64,000 bases of DNA, taken from NCBI RefSeq assembly GCF_001570565.1, contig NZ_BBXE01000044.1:17174-81173 (forward strand), given 5' to 3'. Source of the stretch: Herbidospora yilanensis. GTDB taxonomy: Bacteria; Actinomycetota; Actinomycetes; Streptosporangiales; Streptosporangiaceae. Positions 1 to 9,083 of this stretch are shown here, in pieces. Every line of letters starts with the position of its first letter. The stretch's first letter is position 1. Position numbers and translations under genes: made by a program. The notes under the pieces were generated by a model. That model was not told the DNA's origin and did no database searches. It saw only the letters and a list, made by a program, of their open reading frames with translations.

Positions 1-61
1 GCTCGGCTTCAGCCTGCTCGGCGAGGGCCTCCAGGAGCGCGCCGAAGCGAAGCGGCGGTGA
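1..61 (+). CDS. ABC transporter permease, C-terminal end (DppC/OppC-like, partial)
   Basis: Only the last 19 codons lie in the window (reading from base 2, stop TGA at 59-61). The tail LLGEGLQERAEAKRR resembles the cytoplasmic C-terminus of DppC/OppC-type permeases, which commonly end in a GDGLRD-like stretch after the last membrane helix. The assignment rests mainly on the neighbour: the stop overlaps the GTG start of an oligopeptide-type ATPase by 4 bp, so both are translated from one mRNA. It is the inner-membrane channel of the importer whose ATPase follows. Confidence 0.6.
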   Translation, partial: LGFSLLGEGLQERAEAKRR

Positions 62-2070
62 GCCCCGTGGACCCTGACCTGCTCTCGATCGAGCACCTGT
101 CGGTCGTCATCCGGCGTCCCGGCCGCGAGGTGGCCGCGCTCAGCGACGTCTCGCTGCGGGTCGGCCGGGGCGAGGTGGTCGGCCTGGTGGGGGAGAGCGG
201 CGGCGGCAAGAGCATGGTCGCCCGCTCGATCGTCGGGCTGCTCCCGGGCGGGTCGCACGCCACCGGCGCGGTCCGCTTCGAGGGGGACGACGTGCTGCGC
301 ATGGACGACGACGCGCTGCGCCGCCATCGGGGGCACGGCGCGGCCATCTGCTTCCAGAACCCGCGCGGCGCGCTGAGCCCGACCAGGACCGTGGGCCGCC
401 AGCTCACCGACCGGCTGACCACCCACCAGCGGCTCACCGAGGCCGAGGCCAGGCGGGCCGCCGAGGAGCAGTTCGCGGCGGTCGGCATCCGCTCGCCGCG
501 GCGGCGGCTGGGGGCCTACCCGCACGAGTTGTCGGGCGGCATGGCCCAGCGGGTGATGATCTCGCTGGCCACCGGCTGCGCCCCCGGCCTGCTCATCGCC
601 GACGAGCCGACCACCGGCCTCGACGTGACCCTGACCAGGGAGATCCTGCGCCGCTTCCGGCACGCCGCCGACACCGACGGCCGGGGCGTGCTGCTCATCT
701 CGCACGACCTCGCCTCCATCGCCGACGTGTGCGACCGCGTCGTGGTGCTCTACGCGGGCACCGTGGTGGAGAGCGGCCCGGCCGCACGGGTGCTGGGGCG
801 GCCCGCCCACCCGTACACGCGGGCGTTGTTGCGGTCGGTCCCCGACGTCGACGGGCGCGCGGTCGTCGCCACGCCCGGCGCGATGCCCCTGCTGAAGGCG
901 GCCCCGCACGACTGCCCGTTCGCGCCGCGCTGCGCGCACGCCACCGCCGAGTGCACGGCGGAGCGGCCACCGGTCTCCCGGGTGCCGGGCGCCGCCGACG
1001 ACTGGACGCTGGCCTGTTTCCACCCCCGTACCGACGAGCTGGCCTTCGCCGAACCCGCCGAGACCCCCGGGCGTGCGACGGCGGCGGAGCGGGCCGTGCT
1101 GGAGGTCGACGACGCCCACGTGGTCTACCGCAGCCGGTTCGGCAAGGGCGGCCACGCCGCGCTGCGCGGGGTCAGCCTGCGGGTGGCGGCGGGCGAGACG
1201 CTCGGCGTGGTGGGGGAGAGCGGCTGCGGCAAGAGCACCCTCGCCAAGCTGCTGCTCGGACTGGTGTCTCCGGCGCGAGGCGACGTGCGGGTGGCCGGTT
1301 CGCGCATGTCGGACCTGCGTGGAGGTGAGCTGCGCCGGTTGCGCACCCGCGTCCAGATGGTGTTCCAGGATCCGATCGGGTCGCTCAGCCCGCGCCGCAC
1401 CGTCGCCGACGCCATCGCCGAACCGCTCCGGGCGCTCGGCCTGCCGGCCGCGCGGCGGGCCGAGCGGGTCGAGGCCGTGGCCGACCGGCTGAAGATCGAC
1501 CGCTCGATGCTGGCCCGCCGCCCCCACGAACTGTCCGGCGGGCAGGCGCAGCGGGTCTGCGTCGCCCGCGCGCTCGCCGGCGAACCCGACGTGCTCGTCT
1601 TCGACGAACCCACCTCGGCGCTCGACGTCACGGTGCAGGCGCAGATCCTCGAAGTGATCGCCGACGTGGTGCGCGACCCGGCCCGGGGCTCGGTCTTCAT
1701 CTCCCACGACCTGGCCACCGTGCGCGGCTTCGCCGACCGGGTGATCGTGCTCTACCTCGGCCGGATCGTCGAGGAGGGCCCGGTCGACGAGGTCTTCGGC
1801 AACCCCCGCCACCCCTACACCCGGGCGTTGTTGTCGAGCGCGCCCAGCCTCGGCGACGGCTTCTCCGGCCCGAAGGTGACGCTCACCGAGGACCTGGACG
1901 ACACCGACGCCGCCGCGCCGGGCTGCCCGCTGGCCGCGCGCTGCCCGTTCGCGGACGACCGCTGCCGCACCGAGGAGCAGGAGCTCCGGCCCTACGGGAA
2001 CACCCGGGCGGCCTGCCGGCGGGTGCCCGAGATCCCCGATCTGCTGAAAGGTAGTGACATCCGTGTCTGA
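58..2070 (+). CDS. Fused dipeptide/oligopeptide-type ABC transporter ATP-binding protein (DppD-DppF fusion)
   Basis: A 670-residue protein carrying two complete nucleotide-binding domains of the oligopeptide/nickel importer family. In domain 1, Walker A is GESGGGKS at about residues 45-52, the signature LSGGMAQR is near 158 and Walker B LLIADEPT is near 180. Domain 2 has Walker A GESGCGKS near 386 and the signature LSGGQAQR near 492. Each domain is followed by the Cys-rich C-terminal oligopeptide extension (DCPFAPRCAHATAEC near 285; CPLAARCPFADDRC near 622), so this is a true DppD plus DppF fusion of the length expected for such fusions. The GTG start overlaps the permease stop. It energises uptake of the compound handled by the hydantoinase genes that follow without a gap; the substrate itself is not determined by sequence. 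Confidence 0.93.
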   Translation: MSPVDPDLLSIEHLSVVIRRPGREVAALSDVSLRVGRGEVVGLVGESGGGKSMVARSIVGLLPGGSHATGAVRFEGDDVLRMDDDALRRHRGHGAAICFQNPRGALSPTRTVGRQLTDRLTTHQRLTEAEARRAAEEQFAAVGIRSPRRRLGAYPHELSGGMAQRVMISLATGCAPGLLIADEPTTGLDVTLTREILRRFRHAADTDGRGVLLISHDLASIADVCDRVVVLYAGTVVESGPAARVLGRPAHPYTRALLRSVPDVDGRAVVATPGAMPLLKAAPHDCPFAPRCAHATAECTAERPPVSRVPGAADDWTLACFHPRTDELAFAEPAETPGRATAAERAVLEVDDAHVVYRSRFGKGGHAALRGVSLRVAAGETLGVVGESGCGKSTLAKLLLGLVSPARGDVRVAGSRMSDLRGGELRRLRTRVQMVFQDPIGSLSPRRTVADAIAEPLRALGLPAARRAERVEAVADRLKIDRSMLARRPHELSGGQAQRVCVARALAGEPDVLVFDEPTSALDVTVQAQILEVIADVVRDPARGSVFISHDLATVRGFADRVIVLYLGRIVEEGPVDEVFGNPRHPYTRALLSSAPSLGDGFSGPKVTLTEDLDDTDAAAPGCPLAARCPFADDRCRTEEQELRPYGNTRAACRRVPEIPDLLKGSDIRV

Positions 2071-4105
2071 ACGCACCATCCGGCTGGCCGTCGACATCGG
2101 GGGCACCTTCGTCGACGCGATGGAGCTGGACTCGCGCACCAACCGGGTCAGGTTCCGCAAGGCCTCCACGACGCCGGCCCGGCCGTGGGAGGGCGTGCTC
2201 AACGCGATCGAGGCCCTGGGCACCGACCTGTCCCGGGTGGAGCTGTTCATCCACGGCACCACCCTCGGCCTGAACGCCGTGCTGGAGCGCCGGGGCGGCC
2301 CGACCGGCATCATCACCAACGAGGGCTTCCGGGACGTCTTCCTCATCGGCCGCGGCAACGTGCCGCCCGACCACATGTACGACTTCCAGTACGAACGCCC
2401 CGAGAGCCTGGTCCGCCGCCGCCACACGGCGGGCGTGAAGGGGCGGCTCGACTACCGGGGCCGCGTGGTGGAGGACCTCGACCCCGACAGCGTGCGCGCG
2501 GCGGCCCGCACCCTCGTCGAGGAGCACGGCGTGCACGGCATCGCCGTCTGCTTCCTGCACTCCTACCTCGACCCGGCCCACGAGCGGGCCGCGGCGGCCA
2601 TCATCCGCGAGGCGTACCCGCAGGTCAGCCTGTCGCTCTCCACCGACATCGTGCGCGAGTACCGCGAGTACGAACGCACCAGCACGACGGTGCTGGAGGC
2701 CTACATCCGGCCCATCTTCGAGAGCTACGTCGACGAACTGGAGGCCGGGCTGGCCGCGCGGGGCTTCGGCGGCCGGTTCCTCATCATGCGCTCGGGCGGC
2801 GGCTCGATGACCTCCTCGGTGGCCAAGACCTCGCCCACCCACACGGTGTTGTCCGGCCCGGCCGGCGGCATCGTCGGCGCCGCCTACCTGGCCGACGCGC
2901 TCAAGCGCGACTACCTGCTCACCTTCGACATCGGCGGCACCTCCCTGGACGCCTGCGTCATCGAGCGCGGCTCGGCGGTGGCCGCCTACGAGGCCCAGCT
3001 CGAACACTTCCCGCTGCTCATCCCGACGTACGACATCCGCACCATCGGCGCGGGCGGCGGCTCCATCGCCTGGCTCGACCGGGGCCTGCTCAAGGTCGGC
3101 CCGGAGAGCGCCGGAGCCGATCCGGGCCCGGTCTCCTACGGCCGGGGCGGCACCCGCCCCACGGTCACCGACGCCGCCGTCGTCCTCGGCTACGTCGACC
3201 CCGACCGGTTCCTCGGCGGCGAGATGGGCCTGCACGCCGGGGCCGCCCGCACCGCGCTGGAGGAGCAGATCGCCGGGCCGCTCGGGCTGCCCGTGGAGTC
3301 GGCCGCCGCCGGGGTGTTCGACGTGCTGCTGGCCAAGACGGTCGGCGCGGTCCGGCAGATCACGGTGGAGCGCGGCCACGACCCCCGGGTCTTCTCGCTG
3401 CTCGCCTTCGGCGGGGCCGGGCCGCTGCTGGCCCCGCTGCTGGCCAGGGAGATGGGCATCCGCGAGGTGGTCGTGCCGTTCGCGCCCTCGGGCTTCTCGG
3501 CCTGGGGCATGTTGTCGGCCGACATCGTCGGCGACTTCTCCCGGACCGTCATGGCCACCCTCGACGACATCGACCTCGCCGAACTCGACGAACGCTTCGG
3601 CGAGGTGGAGGCCGAGGCGGTGGCCTCGCTGAAGGAGCAGGGCGTGCCCGCCGACCTGGCGATCCTGGAGCGGCAGCTCGAACTGCGCTACCTGGGGCAG
3701 GAGCACACATTGACCGTCCCGGTCGGCCGTGAGCTCGACGCGGAGACCGTCCGGGTCACCTTCGAGGAGCTGCACCGCGCCCGCTACGGCCACGCCATGG
3801 ACAACCGGCTCCAGATCCTCAACCTGCGGGTCCGCGGCATCGGCCGGGCCGACCGGCCGGAACTGGTGCGCCCGCCCCGCCGTGAGGGGGAGCTCGCGCC
3901 GAGACGCCGCCAGGCCTACGACTTCGGCGTCCGCGCGCTGACCTCCTTCGCGGTCTACGACCGGGCCGACCTCGCCCCCGGCGACGCCTTCGCCGGCCCC
4001 GCGCTGGTCGACGAGGGCACCTCCACCACCGTGGTGCCCAGCGGCCAGCGGGTCGAGGTCGACGAATTCGGCCACCTGCTGGTGACCCTCGACGAGGAGG
4101 CGTGA
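2063..4105 (+). CDS. Hydantoinase/oxoprolinase family protein, subunit A (HyuA-like)
   Basis: An ATP-dependent N-methylhydantoinase/5-oxoprolinase A-type subunit of about 680 residues, the usual length. The N-terminal actin-like phosphate-binding motif AVDIGGTFVDAMELD opens the Hydant_A_N domain. LTFDIGGTSLDACVIE and LSGPAGGIVGA in the middle mark the Hydantoinase_A domain, and a C-terminal beta-rich domain completes it. The family hydrolyses cyclic amides such as hydantoins or 5-oxoproline with ATP, always with a B subunit. GTG at 2063 is preferred because AAAGG at 2047-2051 is 11 bases upstream; a GTG at 2054 is in frame but only 2 bases from that site. It overlaps the ATPase gene by 8 bp. 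Known family function is clear; the exact ring substrate is inference from the peptide-type importer. Confidence 0.9.
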   Translation: MSERTIRLAVDIGGTFVDAMELDSRTNRVRFRKASTTPARPWEGVLNAIEALGTDLSRVELFIHGTTLGLNAVLERRGGPTGIITNEGFRDVFLIGRGNVPPDHMYDFQYERPESLVRRRHTAGVKGRLDYRGRVVEDLDPDSVRAAARTLVEEHGVHGIAVCFLHSYLDPAHERAAAAIIREAYPQVSLSLSTDIVREYREYERTSTTVLEAYIRPIFESYVDELEAGLAARGFGGRFLIMRSGGGSMTSSVAKTSPTHTVLSGPAGGIVGAAYLADALKRDYLLTFDIGGTSLDACVIERGSAVAAYEAQLEHFPLLIPTYDIRTIGAGGGSIAWLDRGLLKVGPESAGADPGPVSYGRGGTRPTVTDAAVVLGYVDPDRFLGGEMGLHAGAARTALEEQIAGPLGLPVESAAAGVFDVLLAKTVGAVRQITVERGHDPRVFSLLAFGGAGPLLAPLLAREMGIREVVVPFAPSGFSAWGMLSADIVGDFSRTVMATLDDIDLAELDERFGEVEAEAVASLKEQGVPADLAILERQLELRYLGQEHTLTVPVGRELDAETVRVTFEELHRARYGHAMDNRLQILNLRVRGIGRADRPELVRPPRREGELAPRRRQAYDFGVRALTSFAVYDRADLAPGDAFAGPALVDEGTSTTVVPSGQRVEVDEFGHLLVTLDEEA

Positions 4106-5769
4106 TGACGGAGCTCGACGGCGCGACCGTGGAGGTCGTGCGCAGCTACCTGCTGTCGGCGGCCGAGGAGATGCGCGCCACGCTGGTGCGCACCTCGTTC
4201 AACCCGGTCATCTACGAGGTGCACGACTTCGGGATGTCGATGTACGACGCCGACCTGCGCCTGATCGCCGAGGCCACCGGCCTGACCTTCTTCCTCGGGG
4301 CCAACGACTTCGCCCTGCGCAAGGGGGTGGAGTACGTCGGGCGCGAGAACCTGCACCCGGGCGACGTGGTGCTGATGAACTATCCGTACTGGAACTCCGC
4401 CCACGCCTACGACGCGACCCTGTTCGCGCCGGTCTTCGAGGGCGCCGACCTGGTGGGCTTCCTGTGCGTGCGGGCCCACTGGATGGACCTGGGGGCCAAG
4501 GACCCGGGCTACGTGCTCGACTCGACCGACATGCACCAGGAAGGCCTCATCTTCCCCGGCACGAAGGTCGTCTCCCGGGGCGAACCCGTCAGGGAGATCC
4601 ACGAGCTGATCCGCTTCAACTCGCGCATGCCGGGCGAGGTGCTCGGCGACCTGCACGCCCAGATCGCCGCCCTGCGCACGGGGGAACGCCGGTTCCTGGA
4701 GATCCTCGCCAAGTTCGGCCGCCCCACCGTCGAGGCCGCCGTCGAGCGCATCATCGCCGACGGCGAGGCGCGCACCCGCGCGGCCCTGGCCGCCCTGCCA
4801 CAGGGCTCGTGGACGGCGGTCGACTGGGTCGACGACGACGGCATCACCGACGACCCGGTGAAGATGCAGGTCACGGTCACGATCGACGACGGCGGATTCA
4901 CCGTCGACTTCGCCGGTTCGGCCCCGGCGACGGCCGGGCCGATCAACATGCCCTACGGCGCGACCGAGGCGATCTGCAAGGTCGTGCTCAAGTCGCTCAC
5001 CTCGGCCGACCAGCCCTCCAACGAGGGCATCGTCGCGCCGCTGATGGTGAAGGCCGAGCCGGGCACGTTGTTCCACGCCGTCTACCCGCAACCGACCTTC
5101 ACCCTGTGGACCGGCATCGTCGCGGTGGAGCTGATCCTCAAGGCCCTGGCCCAGGGCATGCCCGACCGGCTGGCGGCCTCGTCCGGCGGTGACGTGCCCG
5201 GCTTCATGATGGTCGGCGTCCACCCCGACACCGGGAAGTTGTTCGCGGTCAGCAACAACGACCCGGTCGGCTGGGGCGCGACCCCCCACCACGACGGCAT
5301 GCACGCCGCCACGCACGTCTCCGGCAGCACCGGCCGCACCACCCCGATCGAGGTCCTGGAGGCCAAGACGGGCATGTTCTTCGAGCGGGTCGAGATCCGC
5401 ACCGACTCGGGCGGCGCGGGGAGGCACCGGGGCGGCGCGGGCCTGCGGCGGGACATCCGGTTCGTCACCGAGGGCGAGTTCCTGTCGGTGATCAAGAAGA
5501 CCCGGTCCCGCCCCTGGGCCCTCGACGGCGGCCACGAGCCCGAGGCCAACCAGGTCATCGTGTTCCCCGGCACCGACCGGGAGGAACGGGTCAGCACCCG
5601 TCGCACCGCCGTCACGCCGGGCGACCGCGTCACCCTGCTCACCGCGGGCGGCGGCGGCCACGGCGACCCCCGCGACCGCGACCCGGCGGCCGTCCGCGAC
5701 GACGTCGCCGAGGGCTACGTCTCCCCGCAGGCGGCCCGCGACCAGTACGGAGTGGACGTCGATGACTGA
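4105..5769 (+). CDS. Hydantoinase B/oxoprolinase family protein, first copy (HyuB-like)
   Basis: A 554-residue B subunit of the ATP-dependent hydantoinase/oxoprolinase family. Diagnostic stretches are LVRTSFNPVIYEVHDFG near the N-terminus, HPGDVVLMNYPYWNSAHAYD, the HEL-R-NSRMP region, and the glycine-rich C-terminal GGAGRHRGGAGLRRD followed by LTAGGGGHGDPRDRDP, which are typical of HyuB. It works as a complex with the A subunit encoded immediately upstream. ATG at 4105 follows GAGGAGG (4094-4100) by 4 bases and shares one base with the HyuA stop; a GTG at 4102 is the alternative. A second, very similar B gene follows directly, so one A subunit may pair with two B subunits. Confidence 0.9.
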   Translation: MTELDGATVEVVRSYLLSAAEEMRATLVRTSFNPVIYEVHDFGMSMYDADLRLIAEATGLTFFLGANDFALRKGVEYVGRENLHPGDVVLMNYPYWNSAHAYDATLFAPVFEGADLVGFLCVRAHWMDLGAKDPGYVLDSTDMHQEGLIFPGTKVVSRGEPVREIHELIRFNSRMPGEVLGDLHAQIAALRTGERRFLEILAKFGRPTVEAAVERIIADGEARTRAALAALPQGSWTAVDWVDDDGITDDPVKMQVTVTIDDGGFTVDFAGSAPATAGPINMPYGATEAICKVVLKSLTSADQPSNEGIVAPLMVKAEPGTLFHAVYPQPTFTLWTGIVAVELILKALAQGMPDRLAASSGGDVPGFMMVGVHPDTGKLFAVSNNDPVGWGATPHHDGMHAATHVSGSTGRTTPIEVLEAKTGMFFERVEIRTDSGGAGRHRGGAGLRRDIRFVTEGEFLSVIKKTRSRPWALDGGHEPEANQVIVFPGTDREERVSTRRTAVTPGDRVTLLTAGGGGHGDPRDRDPAAVRDDVAEGYVSPQAARDQYGVDVDD

Positions 5770-7417
5770 CGGCACCACCGTCGAGGTCGTGCGCAGCCAC
5801 CTGGTCTCGGTGGCCGAGGAGATGCGGGCCACGCTGGTGCGCACCTCCTTCAACCCGGTCGTCTACGAGGTGCACGACTTCGGCATCTCGGTCTACGACC
5901 CCCGGCTGCGCCTGGTCGCCGAGTCGACCGGCCTGAGCCGGTTCCTGGGCGCCAACGACTACTCCATCCGCAAGGGCGTGGAGTACGTCGGCGTCGAGAA
6001 CCTGCACCCCGGCGACGTGGTCCTGCTGAACTATCCGTACTGGAACGCCGCCCACTCCTACGACGCGACCCTGTTCGCCCCGGTCTTCGACGACGAGCTG
6101 ATCGGCTTCGTCTGCGTGCGCGCCCACTGGATGGACCTGGGCGCGAAGGACCCGGGCTACGTGCTCGACTCGACCGACATGCACCAGGAAGGCGTCATCT
6201 TCCCCGGCACGAAGGTCGTCTCCCGGGGCGAGCCGGTGCACGAGATCCACGAGCTGATCCGCTTCAACTCGCGCATGCCCGATGAAGTGCTCGGCGACCT
6301 GCACGCCCAGATCGCCGCCCTGCGCACCGGGGAGCGCCGCCTGGTCGAACTGAGCAGGCGGTACGGCCGCGACACCGTCGCCGAGGTGATCGACACCGTG
6401 ATCGCGGTGGCCGAGGCGTCCACCGCCGACGCGCTCGCGGCGTTGCCGCAGGGGTCGTGGACGGCCGAGGACTGGCTCGACGACGACGGGATCACCGACG
6501 ACCCCGTGAAGATGCGGGTCACCGTCACCATCGCCGACGGGACCTGCGTCGTCGACTTCGCCGGTTCCTCGCCCGCCGTGGCCGGCCCGGTGAACCTGCC
6601 CCTCGGGGCGACCATCGCGACCGCGCGGGTCGCGTTCAAGGCGATCACCACGCCCGGCGAGGCGACCAACGCCGGGCACTTCACCGCCCTGACCGTCCGG
6701 GCCGAGCCCGGCACGCTCTTCCACGCCGTCTACCCGGCGGCGACCTTCACCCAGTGGACCGGCACGGTGGCGCTCGAACTCGTCTACAAGGCCCTCGCGC
6801 AGGGCATGCCGGATCGGCTGCCCGCCTCGTCCGGCGGTGACGTGCCGGGCTTCATGATGGTCGGCGTCCACCCCGACACCGGGAAGTTGTTCGCGGTCAG
6901 CAACAACGAGCCGGTCGGCTGGGGCGCGACCCCGCACCACGACGGCATCGGCCCGGCCAACCACCTGGCCCAGACCCAGGCCCGCATCACCCCGATCGAG
7001 GTCCTGGAGGCCAGGACCGGGATGTTCTTCGAGCGGCTGGAGATCCGCACCGACTCCGGCGGCGCGGGAAGGCACCGGGGCGGCCCCGGCCTCCGGCGGG
7101 ACATCCGGTTCGTCTCCGGGGGCGAGTTCCTGTCGGTGATCAAGAAGACCCGGTCCCGCCCCTGGGCCCTCGACGGCGGCTGCGAACCCGAACCCAACCA
7201 GGTGATCGTCTTCCCCGGCACCGACCGCGAACACCGGGTCAGCACCCGTCGCACCGCCGTCGCGCCGGGCGACCGCGTCACTCTGCTCACGGCCGGCGGC
7301 GGCGGCCACGGCGACCCCCGCGACCGCGACCCGGCGGCCGTCCGCGACGACGTCGCCGAGGGCTACGTCTCCGCCGAGGCGGCCCGCTCCCGGTACGAAA
7401 GGAAGAACCCTTCATGA
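5762..7417 (+). CDS. Hydantoinase B/oxoprolinase family protein, second copy (HyuB-like)
   Basis: A 551-residue paralogue of the preceding gene, overlapping it by 8 bp. Long protein stretches are nearly identical between the two, for example HWMDLGAKDPGYVLDSTD and DVPGFMMVGVHPDTGKLF. The DNA is also identical over runs such as that coding for DTGKLFAVSNN, which shows a fairly recent tandem duplication or gene conversion. Differences concentrate in the central part (residues about 190-330) and near HHDGIGPANHLAQTQ, where substrate specificity or subunit contacts could have diverged. All HyuB hallmarks are intact, so both copies are expected to be functional. The stop overlaps the next start in ATGA. 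Confidence 0.9.
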   Translation: MTDGTTVEVVRSHLVSVAEEMRATLVRTSFNPVVYEVHDFGISVYDPRLRLVAESTGLSRFLGANDYSIRKGVEYVGVENLHPGDVVLLNYPYWNAAHSYDATLFAPVFDDELIGFVCVRAHWMDLGAKDPGYVLDSTDMHQEGVIFPGTKVVSRGEPVHEIHELIRFNSRMPDEVLGDLHAQIAALRTGERRLVELSRRYGRDTVAEVIDTVIAVAEASTADALAALPQGSWTAEDWLDDDGITDDPVKMRVTVTIADGTCVVDFAGSSPAVAGPVNLPLGATIATARVAFKAITTPGEATNAGHFTALTVRAEPGTLFHAVYPAATFTQWTGTVALELVYKALAQGMPDRLPASSGGDVPGFMMVGVHPDTGKLFAVSNNEPVGWGATPHHDGIGPANHLAQTQARITPIEVLEARTGMFFERLEIRTDSGGAGRHRGGPGLRRDIRFVSGGEFLSVIKKTRSRPWALDGGCEPEPNQVIVFPGTDREHRVSTRRTAVAPGDRVTLLTAGGGGHGDPRDRDPAAVRDDVAEGYVSAEAARSRYERKNPS

Positions 7418-8652
7418 ACTCGACCGTGCTGACCGGCTGCACGGTGGTCGACGCCCGCGTCCTCGACGGCGTCGGCCCCCTGCGCGACGCGGCGGTGTGG
7501 GTGCGCGGCGACCGCATCGCCGCCGTCGGCCCCGCCGACGAGGTCCTGGCCGAGGCCGGGCGAGACCACCGGCGCGTCGACCTGGGCGGCGCGTTCCTGA
7601 CGCCCGGCCTGGCCAACATGCACACCCACCTGTCCCTGTCGCTGCCCGGCCAGGGCGGCGACACGGTCAAGGGCCTGAGCCCGCACGACCTGGCCTTCTA
7701 CATGGCCGACGGCGCCCGCCGCACCCTGCTCTGCGGGGTCACCACCGTGCGCTGCGTCGCCGAGAAGGACCACGCCGACTTCGCGCTGCGCCGCGCCATC
7801 GCCTCCGGCCGCGCGACCGGCCCGCGCGTCTTCACGGCGGGCCGCGCCCTGGTCTCCACCGGCGGCCACGGACACGAGGGCACCGACACCCTGGAGTGCG
7901 ACGGCGCCGACGGTTTCCGCCAGGGGGTGCGCAGCCAGGTCAAGGCCGGCGCCGACCTGATCAAGGTGATGATCTCCGGCGGCATCGCCGGCGAGCACGA
8001 GGACATCGACACCCGCCAGCTCTTCACCGACGAGCTGACCGCCGTCATCGAGACCGCGCACGCCTGGGGCCGCAAGGTCACCGCCCACGCGGGCCCCGCC
8101 CCGGTCATCGCCGAGGCGGTCGAACTCGGCCTCGACTGCGTCGAGCACGGCTACCAGCTCACCCCCGAGGTGGTCGGCGCGATGGCCGCCCGGGGCACCG
8201 CGCTGGTGCCGACCCTGCTGGTCACCCGCTGCAAGGCCTTCTTCGACGAACTCGGCGTCCCCGAGTGGATGCAGCAACGCTCACTGGGCGCGGGCCCCCG
8301 CCACCTGGAGAGCTACGCCCTGGCCCTGGAGGCGGGCGTGGAGGTGCTGCTCGGCAGCGACATGCCCCCGTTCTGGGACTTCGAGGGCACCAACGCCACC
8401 GTCCGCGAGCTGGAGCACATGTCGGAGGCCGGCCTCGGCCCCGCCCGCGCCCTCTACGCCGGCACCCTCGGCCCGATCCGCTGGCTCGGCGCGGACGCCG
8501 ACCTCGGCACCGTCGAGACCGGCAAGTACGCCGACCTCGTCGCCATGGACGCCGACCCGCTGGAGTCGGCGTCGGCGTTCCGGGGCGTGCGCTGGGTGAT
8601 GTCCGGCGGCCGGGTCGTCCGCGACGACCGGAACGGCCGGGCCGCCCTGTGA
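7414..8652 (+). CDS. Metal-dependent amidohydrolase family protein (imidazolonepropionase/Xaa-Pro dipeptidase-like)
   Basis: A 412-residue amidohydrolase-superfamily enzyme. The metal site is visible as NMHTHLSLS (HxH after strand 1), the lysine in LIKVMISGG, TAHAG and CVEHGYQLT (two further His) and LGSDMPP (catalytic Asp), with the small N- and C-terminal beta domain (GTVETGKYADLVAMDADP) typical of imidazolonepropionase-like members. AAAGGAAG lies upstream of the ATG, which overlaps the HyuB stop. In an operon with an ATP-dependent hydantoinase it would be expected to hydrolyse a cyclic or acyl amide intermediate; the step is inferred from context only. Confidence 0.88.
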   Translation: MNSTVLTGCTVVDARVLDGVGPLRDAAVWVRGDRIAAVGPADEVLAEAGRDHRRVDLGGAFLTPGLANMHTHLSLSLPGQGGDTVKGLSPHDLAFYMADGARRTLLCGVTTVRCVAEKDHADFALRRAIASGRATGPRVFTAGRALVSTGGHGHEGTDTLECDGADGFRQGVRSQVKAGADLIKVMISGGIAGEHEDIDTRQLFTDELTAVIETAHAWGRKVTAHAGPAPVIAEAVELGLDCVEHGYQLTPEVVGAMAARGTALVPTLLVTRCKAFFDELGVPEWMQQRSLGAGPRHLESYALALEAGVEVLLGSDMPPFWDFEGTNATVRELEHMSEAGLGPARALYAGTLGPIRWLGADADLGTVETGKYADLVAMDADPLESASAFRGVRWVMSGGRVVRDDRNGRAAL

Positions 8653-9071
8653 CCGCCTTCGACCTCACCCGCGGCACCTCCGCCGCCGACGTGGCGGCCG
8701 CCATCGACGACATGTACGACGCCTTCCTGGCCGGCGACCGCACCCGCTTCGACAGCCACCTCCACCCCGAGGTGACCACCTGGGAGACCCACCTGCCCGG
8801 CCCGCTGCGCACCCGGGCCGAGCTCGACGCCTACCGCGCCCAGCGGGACGCCGCCGGGGCGCGGCCGTCGCTCGCCTCGCTGAGCGCCGCCGAGATGCGC
8901 GTCGACGTGTGGGGCGACACCGCCGTGGCCCGTTACGTGCTGGTCGCGGTCGCGCCGGGCGGGCAACCGGAGCACACCCGGGTCACCGACGTGCTGCGCC
9001 GTTCGGCGACGGGGGGCTGGGCGATCGTGCACCATCACGCGGAACTCGTCCGCGATGTTACGTGGGAGTGA
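8649..9071 (+). CDS. NTF2-like (SnoaL/DUF4440-type) small protein
   Basis: A 140-residue protein starting at GTG 8649, overlapping the amidohydrolase stop by 4 bp. The pattern is that of an NTF2/ketosteroid-isomerase-like cone fold: an N-terminal helix AAIDDMYDAFLAGDRTRFDSHLHPEVTTW, then an allosteric helix region RTRAELDAYRAQ, then strands VDVWGDTAVARYVLVAVA and VTDVLRRSATGGWAIVHHHAEL. Members act as small isomerases/hydratases or as binding proteins; no catalytic assignment can be made. It is the last gene of the hydantoinase operon and likely acts on a pathway intermediate. Confidence 0.8.
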   Translation: MTAFDLTRGTSAADVAAAIDDMYDAFLAGDRTRFDSHLHPEVTTWETHLPGPLRTRAELDAYRAQRDAAGARPSLASLSAAEMRVDVWGDTAVARYVLVAVAPGGQPEHTRVTDVLRRSATGGWAIVHHHAELVRDVTWE

Positions 9072-9083
9072 ACAGAGCCCTCG

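Noticed and set aside
1883..4075. Long open frame of 730 codons on the minus strand opposite the HyuA gene
   Set aside because: Its translation is a His/Val/Gly/Asp-rich low-complexity shadow of the hydantoinase gene caused by the GC-rich third positions; no ribosome binding site or domain.
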